Origin: Photobacterium salinisoli
GTDB taxonomy: Bacteria; Pseudomonadota; Gammaproteobacteria; Enterobacterales; Vibrionaceae
DNA length: 64,000 bases
Direction of reading: 5' to 3'
Assembly: GCF_003614885.1 (NCBI RefSeq)
Contig: NZ_QZMS01000013.1
Location: 1-64,000 of the forward strand
The notes under the pieces were generated by a model. That model did no database searches. It had not been told where the DNA came from and saw nothing but the letters and a program-made list of their open reading frames with translations. Shown piece by piece: positions 59,008-64,000 of the stretch (position 1 is its first letter; the number at the start of each line of letters is the position of its first letter). Made by a program: the position numbers and the translations under genes.

Positions 59008-62000
59008 TCACCCCTCAATATAAATTCTGACTTGTGGCTCAAAGCGATTTTTCATCGGCCCCAGTTTTTTCTTCACTTCATCGTGACTTAGCGCGTTGGC
59101 AACCAGATTATCGGCGGTAAGTGAAAAGCTGAAATAGTACAAGTTGTCATTGTCTCGCTCATCACTGTTCGGATGCTGGCAATAAGCCAGAACCATGTCG
59201 ATATTGCGCTGGTTTTCCTGCAGTGGCAGATAACACTGATATGTCAGTGTCGTTGACTTCTCTGTATCACTGTCTTGCTTTTTCCAGACGCCAAGCTTTT
59301 GCTCCAGCACGGTGCTCACCGCGTCTTCCGCTGACTCGACAAACATTACCCCCAGCAGTTTTCCGGCCACCAGCCTCGGCAGCTCAATATTCAGCCAGAC
59401 CCCTTCCATCACTTCGGTCCGCCGTGTTGCTGCCGGGTAAGTACTGGTTTGTCTGTACTCTGTACGTCTGTTGGGCATCGCATGAATCACAGGACTCCAG
59501 TACAACTGGTGTAATGCCTGCAGCGCCTGTGTCAGTTTCGGTCTGTGGTAGTGATTGTCTCCGTCCGGTTGCCATACCGGGAGCTGATCGGTTCCCCAGG
59601 GGCCGCTCGCCAGCCACTTCTGAAAATCGTTGCGCTCAAAATAATCAATCAGCTGATTGATTATCATCAGAGAGAGGCCAATGCCAGCTGAAGCGAACAA
59701 TACCCAGGGCGCAAATGCTGCCGCAACTGCCCCTCTGCTGGCCTGTAACAGCTGATAAGCACTGATATATGCCTGTCCCCCTAACGCCATTGTTTTTGCG
59801 CCATGTATTACTTTCAGTTCATCTTTCGCTTTCAACAAAGTAAACAAGGAAGGAACAAACTCCATCACGGCTGAAATTAACCCGAATGAAGCAGCGACTT
59901 TAGTCAAGTTAGCGAAGCGAATTCCAGCTTTGGCTTGATTAGCACTGATTCTTGTATCACCAGAAAACCGAATGTCTTTCAGATCGTAGTAAGTATGCTT
60001 AAAAGACTTACCCGCACTATTAAAAGCACTCCAGGCCGGAGCCTGAAATACGGCCACCAGACTGCTGCTGGTGGCTATCATCCGCTGAGTAATGCCGGAC
60101 AATTCACTGACGGTATAGACATTATTGGTTTTCAAACTTTGGGTGTAACTGACCAAATCCCTCAAATTCACCAGCACCACCAGCAAATCAACACCGCTGG
60201 ACACCATGACAGAGCCCATCCTCAGGCTGGCGTTTTCAATGTTGGCTTTGACGGTTTTTGTCCCTTCTTCTTTCAGGTAATCCGCTTCTATCTGCGCATA
60301 CAGGGGTTTTTGAGCCAGGTGCGCATCACGGACAGCCATTAACTGGTTACGCCTTACACCGGCCTGATAAGTTTCCTCTGCGATCTGATCAACCGTTTTA
60401 CCCAAAGCGCGCTCACTGAGCCTGATAAAAACGCGATGATCATGGTTCACCCGGGTCTGCACCACTTTCTCAGCCTGACTCAGATCTTTAGTAATTTGTT
60501 GTAACTTTTGCTCCCAGGCCTGAATCTGGCTCTGGTATGCCCCCTTGATGTGTACTTCTGCAGAAGTTGCAAAACTTTCAGCCAGGATACCGAGATCAAG
60601 GGCTTTCTTTGCATACGGATTGGCGCCGAAAAAGGTCAGTGAGGAGGCAAGTATGTGGGCAATGCCACTGACAGACTGAGTGGCTCCGGCTTTTAACGGA
60701 GCGCTGATGGTCTGCGTAAAACTGTCATGAATCGTCGACAAAAATGTCGCGAAACCACCCAATTTCGCGTGCGACTGCACGCCCGGATCATTCATAAAGG
60801 CTAAAAACGCCCCATAACTGATTGTGAAATCTTTTGATGCCGAGGCGCTGTCCACCGCCTCAGTGGTATCAGCATTGTCTGCCAGTGTAATATCGCCACG
60901 GCACTTGAGATATAAGTCATAAGCGTCATACAGCTCACAGCTGTAACCTGTTAAATACAAGGGGAATATCGTACTCGGGCTACCGTATTCATTCTCCAGC
61001 CACTCATTCTGAGCCTGAGTTAATCGACTGTAAAGTAAAGGCGTAACCAGATTACCGTGCAGGGCTTGCATGGCATTCTGGCCAGCAGGCGAGAAAATAT
61101 CGACAAACGCTTTTCTGTAGACATCTTTACCAAACTGTCGCAGCATGGCCAACGTTGCGTCTCTGTGCGTCTCGACCAGCGGATAACAGGTGCCTTCCTG
61201 CTCAAGATAGGCGATCTTATCTTTGATCAGCTTATCACGGTCAATCATGCGGCGATTTTTTCTTACGTTGTACCAGTCTTTATAAAATGAGCGATAAGCA
61301 ATATTTCCCCGTTGCTTGCGAAAGGCTGCTTCTGCTTTTTGTAATTCGATCCCTAGGCCATAAGCCCTGGCATCACCGCCGTTAGTGCCTAACATTGCTG
61401 CCGCTTCATACTGGCGCCGTTTCTCATACAGTTCACAAATTTCCTGATAAATCACCAGTTGCTCACTGCGTGGCATCTCATCCAGCAGATAGGGATAACG
61501 GATGTCCATTCCTTCCGGAATATCAGTCGCCGTAATCTGCATAACCGCTTCCATTAATTGGTTTTGCAGTACTTCATATTCCAGCCAGTCCTGCCACTCT
61601 GCCACAACTGCGGTAAAACGGATCCCCATCTCACACAGATCGCTGAACATATCGTGAATGGCAACCAGATAACCCGATTCATTGGCGGGCAGGCTGCTGG
61701 TGATATCCGTCGCTGCTGCGACAGGTTTCACCTCCAGATCTAAGGTCACGTCAATCTTTTCTGGCGTATCCGGGCTCTCTACGGTCACTGTGGTTTCGGC
61801 GGGCGTTTTGGTGTGTACCAGACCGGTAAAGCGTTCAATCTCTCCTGCCTGCGCATCAATATCAGCCACTTGGTCCAGCTGATCGATGCCAACGATATGA
61901 TCGCCGGGATGGGTTGTCAGGCGGGAGCAGTCAATGTGACGGGCATGAAAACGAACACTGGGGCTTGTTGCAAACAGATAGAACATGGGCCAGGACCAGC

Positions 62001-62622
62001 GGTGTTTACTCCAGGCAATGCGAATGGATGTATCGCTGTTATAGGTCAGAAAAGGCTGGCTGGTTCCGAGCGTACCGCGCTCTGTTGGCCCCTCGACGGG
62101 ATCCAGTGTTTTAAAATCATAGTTTTCCTGCTCATAGCGAGTCAGAGTCACACCGGATAACGCATACTCGTCCAGCGTTTTGGCCGTTTCGTTATACACA
62201 TATAACCAGCCATCCCGTAGCTGACGCAGAGTATATTGATACGGTGCCACTGACTGACCAGAAAAATAGCCTCTGCCCCGCCATCCTTTCGGCAAACCAT
62301 GCTTCGGCTTGCCATTCTCGTCGTTCTCATCCAAGGCATAGCGAACCGGAAACAAATGACAGGGCGTCACTGTTTTTTCTTTTCGCTTTTTAACAGGGGT
62401 TTGCGGTTCGACAGGCGGCTGTTTCAGCTTTTCATTTTCCCACATCATGGAACGCTCAGGTGGCTTAGCCACCGCCTTACCACCGTTTGCACTCAGATCA
62501 TTCGGACGCGAAAGAGGCATCTCGCCTTGTTCATATAATGCTTTTGCCTGATCATATGTGTACTGGTGTTCTTCCCAATACATGGAATGCCGGGGAGGAT
62601 ACGGGAAAATTTTGCCTGCCAT
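59008..62622 (-). CDS. T6SS effector with MIX motifs and VasX-like N-terminal region
   Basis: 1204 residues. All three MIX-type motifs of type VI effectors are present: HLFPVR (89-94, shhPxR), LRDGWLYVY (135-143, hRxGhhYhh) and IAWSKHRWS (202-210, hh[FY]SxxxW[ST] with Trp for the aromatic). The surrounding YTLRQLRDGWLYVYNE resembles the VasX N-terminal region. A short motif, PPxxSMxWEx, occurs twice ahead of it (9-18 and 54-63). The middle is helical. Hydrophobic stretches near 800-822, 846-868, 904-932, 945-960 and 963-992 suggest a colicin/VasX-like membrane-acting toxin. The tail (about 1176-1204) is duplicated as a relic upstream of immunity copy 2. No signal peptide and no RHS repeats. 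No vgrG, hcp or adaptor is adjacent, so delivery partners lie elsewhere. The toxic activity is inference. Confidence 0.85.
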   Translation of the reverse strand: MAGKIFPYPPRHSMYWEEHQYTYDQAKALYEQGEMPLSRPNDLSANGGKAVAKPPERSMMWENEKLKQPPVEPQTPVKKRKEKTVTPCHLFPVRYALDENDENGKPKHGLPKGWRGRGYFSGQSVAPYQYTLRQLRDGWLYVYNETAKTLDEYALSGVTLTRYEQENYDFKTLDPVEGPTERGTLGTSQPFLTYNSDTSIRIAWSKHRWSWPMFYLFATSPSVRFHARHIDCSRLTTHPGDHIVGIDQLDQVADIDAQAGEIERFTGLVHTKTPAETTVTVESPDTPEKIDVTLDLEVKPVAAATDITSSLPANESGYLVAIHDMFSDLCEMGIRFTAVVAEWQDWLEYEVLQNQLMEAVMQITATDIPEGMDIRYPYLLDEMPRSEQLVIYQEICELYEKRRQYEAAAMLGTNGGDARAYGLGIELQKAEAAFRKQRGNIAYRSFYKDWYNVRKNRRMIDRDKLIKDKIAYLEQEGTCYPLVETHRDATLAMLRQFGKDVYRKAFVDIFSPAGQNAMQALHGNLVTPLLYSRLTQAQNEWLENEYGSPSTIFPLYLTGYSCELYDAYDLYLKCRGDITLADNADTTEAVDSASASKDFTISYGAFLAFMNDPGVQSHAKLGGFATFLSTIHDSFTQTISAPLKAGATQSVSGIAHILASSLTFFGANPYAKKALDLGILAESFATSAEVHIKGAYQSQIQAWEQKLQQITKDLSQAEKVVQTRVNHDHRVFIRLSERALGKTVDQIAEETYQAGVRRNQLMAVRDAHLAQKPLYAQIEADYLKEEGTKTVKANIENASLRMGSVMVSSGVDLLVVLVNLRDLVSYTQSLKTNNVYTVSELSGITQRMIATSSSLVAVFQAPAWSAFNSAGKSFKHTYYDLKDIRFSGDTRISANQAKAGIRFANLTKVAASFGLISAVMEFVPSLFTLLKAKDELKVIHGAKTMALGGQAYISAYQLLQASRGAVAAAFAPWVLFASAGIGLSLMIINQLIDYFERNDFQKWLASGPWGTDQLPVWQPDGDNHYHRPKLTQALQALHQLYWSPVIHAMPNRRTEYRQTSTYPAATRRTEVMEGVWLNIELPRLVAGKLLGVMFVESAEDAVSTVLEQKLGVWKKQDSDTEKSTTLTYQCYLPLQENQRNIDMVLAYCQHPNSDERDNDNLYYFSFSLTADNLVANALSHDEVKKKLGPMKNRFEPQVRIYIEG

Positions 62623-62824
62623 ACTGAGATCTCATTATCGATTAATTCGTGCTATTCAAATCTATTTATTTATTTGATAAAGCAAGATTTGCGCCATTAA
62701 ATCAATACTTATAAATCAGCATGTTACATGTTAACTGTGTTTCACCTTGCCAATAAGTTGGAAATTTTTCTCATTTTTTGGATCCTGACTTCAAATCTGG
62801 TCCGGCCCACCCCGTTTTTTCATC
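62623..62824. other. A/T-rich upstream region of the effector gene
   Basis: About 200 bases, clearly richer in A/T than the core genes, between acpS and the effector. It should contain the effector promoter; only weak hexamers were seen. A near-palindrome GTTACATGTTAAC lies around 62720. Only a weak GAGA precedes the effector ATG. Confidence 0.5.
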
Positions 62825-62852
62825 AAAAAAGGGAAACCAACGTTTCCCTTTT
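62825..62852 (-). terminator. acpS terminator
   Basis: AAAAGGGAAAC / GTTTCCCTTTT (62827-62837 and 62842-62852), loop CAAC, T-run on the minus strand. It closes the pdxJ-acpS operon before the accessory block. Confidence 0.9.
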
Positions 62853-62877
62853 TATTTCCGGCAGATGAATGGCAGTG

Positions 62878-63261
62878 TCAGCCCGTTTCCAGAATCACAG
62901 TCGCGACAGCATAGTGTTTTTCATCTGCAATAGTCAGGTGAATATGGCGGACCGCCATCTGCGCGGCCAGTTCGGCCGCTTTCCCGGCCAATGTTAACTC
63001 TGGCTTACCACGTTCGTTATTGGTGACAGTAAAATCCTGAAACGAAACACCACAGGCTATGCCTGTACCCAGCGCTTTGGCGGCCGCTTCTTTGACCGCA
63101 AAACGCTTGGCCAGGTAGCGGCCTGCCTGCTTATGCTGACTGAAAATGATTAATTCTTCAGGTGTCAGTACCCGCCGGGCAAACGTCTCACCGGCACGGT
63201 CGAGTACATGCTCGACACGGGCAATTTCAGCAATGTCTGTTCCCAGACCGACGATGGCCAT
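62878..63261 (-). CDS. acpS: Holo-[acyl-carrier-protein] synthase
   Basis: Transfers 4'-phosphopantetheine from CoA to acyl carrier protein. It has 127 residues (E. coli 126), [17 protein letters not shown] with metal-binding Asp9, [15 protein letters not shown] with the second metal ligand Glu, and [15 protein letters not shown]. It follows pdxJ with a 1-base gap, the conserved operon. Confidence 0.97.
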   Translation of the reverse strand: MAIVGLGTDIAEIARVEHVLDRAGETFARRVLTPEELIIFSQHKQAGRYLAKRFAVKEAAAKALGTGIACGVSFQDFTVTNNERGKPELTLAGKAAELAAQMAVRHIHLTIADEKHYAVATVILETG

Positions 63262-63262
63262 G

Positions 63263-63994
63263 TTACCAGCGCGCTTCCAGCATCACAGCTTTCATGTCTG
63301 CCACGGCTTTATGCAGGCCGTCAAACACGGCGCGGCCGATGATGGCATGACCAATATTGAGCTCGTAAATCTCCGGCAGGGCCGCAATCGGTTTGACATT
63401 GTGATAAGTCAGGCCATGGCCGGCATTGACCTTGATACCCTGATCATGGGCGTAACTGGCGGCGGCGGCAATTTTCTTCAGCTCAGCCTGTTGCTCAGTT
63501 TCCGATGTCGCATCAGCGTAATGGCCTGTGTGTAGCTCAATATAATGTGCGCCACAGGCCACCGCGGCATCAATCTGCGCGCGATCTGCATCAATAAACA
63601 GGGAAACCAGAATACCTGCAGCAGAGAGTTTCTCGGTCGCCGCTTTCACTTTGTCCAGCTGACCCACCACATCCAGACCGCCTTCTGTGGTCAGCTCTTC
63701 GCGCTTTTCCGGCACTAAGCAGACGAACTCAGGTTGAGTGTCCAGTGCTATTTGCACCATCTCATCGGTCACTGCCATTTCCAGATTCATACGCGTCTGA
63801 ATGGTGTCACGCAGAATACGGACATCGCGGTCAGTAATATGACGACGGTCTTCGCGTAAATGAATGGTAATACCATCAGCGCCTGCGCGTTCTGCCACTT
63901 CAGCTGCATGCACCGGATCCGGATACCGGGTGCCGCGGGCATTACGCAAAGTTGCAACGTGGTCGATATTGACGCCGAGCAGTATATTCTTCAT
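63263..63994 (-). CDS. pdxJ: Pyridoxine 5'-phosphate synthase PdxJ
   Basis: Condenses 1-deoxyxylulose 5-phosphate with 3-amino-2-oxopropyl phosphate in the DXP-dependent vitamin B6 pathway. It has 243 residues, TIM barrel, with [26 protein letters not shown] and [11 protein letters not shown]. The ATG is only 6 bases from the window edge, so its ribosome binding site and upstream gene (recO in relatives) are not visible. Confidence 0.97.
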   Translation of the reverse strand: MKNILLGVNIDHVATLRNARGTRYPDPVHAAEVAERAGADGITIHLREDRRHITDRDVRILRDTIQTRMNLEMAVTDEMVQIALDTQPEFVCLVPEKREELTTEGGLDVVGQLDKVKAATEKLSAAGILVSLFIDADRAQIDAAVACGAHYIELHTGHYADATSETEQQAELKKIAAAASYAHDQGIKVNAGHGLTYHNVKPIAALPEIYELNIGHAIIGRAVFDGLHKAVADMKAVMLEARW

Positions 63995-64000
63995 GTAGCG

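Noticed and set aside
59223..59660. 145-codon plus-strand frame opposite the effector gene
   Set aside because: Antisense shadow with Ser/Pro/Arg-rich sequence and no ribosome binding site; the minus-strand frame is clearly the coding one.
59008..62622. Interpretation of the large accessory protein as an RHS, CdiA or RTX toxin
   Set aside because: No YD/RHS repeats, no haemagglutinin repeats, no GGxGxD nonapeptides and no signal peptide; the MIX-type motifs favour a type VI effector.
56132..62622. Search for hcp, vgrG, PAAR, tss or adaptor genes, integrase or insertion sequences around the accessory block
   Set aside because: None seen on either strand; the block is flanked directly by barA and the pdxJ-acpS operon, so it is not presented as a full T6SS cluster or a classical mobile element.

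Overview
The window is chromosomal DNA from a gammaproteobacterium, almost certainly a member of the Vibrionaceae. The partial 16S rRNA at the left edge, the protein similarities (E. coli-like ClpB, RluD, AroF, TyrA, PheA, MutS, RpoS and BarA), luxS and the gene order all point that way. The genus cannot be fixed from sequence alone; a Photobacterium-like relative is a guess. Coding density is high and most genes are housekeeping.

Layout. (1) 1-10.6 kb: the start of an rRNA operon running off the left edge with its P1 promoter, then clpB (sigma-32 promoter), pgeF, rluD, bamD, raiA, a pheL-pheA attenuation unit, and the aroF-tyrA operon under three TyrR boxes. (2) 10.7-15 kb: a BtsS/BtsR-type LytTR two-component system next to a CstA-family transporter, whose promoter region carries five phased direct repeats. 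(3) 15.2-28.8 kb: the rpsP-rimM-trmD-rplS operon, ffh, ypjD, a CorC/HlyC-type membrane protein, luxS, a lipoprotein transglycosylase, gshA, an M16 protease, yqaA and an MDR oxidoreductase. (4) 28.9-30.3 kb: twelve tRNA genes, nine tRNA-Arg(ACG) and three tRNA-Ser(GCT), in a tandemly duplicated arrangement, followed by csrA, alaS, recX and recA (LexA box). (5) 35.7-53 kb: pncC, mutS, then the long minus-strand series rlmD, relA, mazG, pyrG, eno, ftsB, ispD, ispF, truD, surE, pcm, nlpD, rpoS. (6) 53.2-56 kb: barA. (7) 56.1-62.6 kb: an accessory block between barA and acpS. (8) acpS and pdxJ at the right edge.

The most interesting part is region 7. A 1204-residue protein carries all three motifs of the MIX marker of type VI secretion effectors inside a VasX-like N-terminal region, followed by hydrophobic C-terminal segments. 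Directly downstream lie three paralogous small membrane proteins that look like immunity proteins. Upstream of the second one is an in-frame relic of the last ~28 codons of a second, otherwise lost, effector gene. This indicates that effector-immunity modules were stacked and effectors displaced, leaving an immunity array. No type VI structural gene (hcp, vgrG, PAAR, tss) is in the window.

How the genes work together: stress and growth control are well represented (clpB, raiA, csrA, barA, rpoS, relA, luxS). Aromatic amino acid synthesis is controlled at adjacent loci by two mechanisms, attenuation for pheA and TyrR for aroF-tyrA. The BtsSR-transporter block probably senses and imports an extracellular carbon source such as pyruvate.
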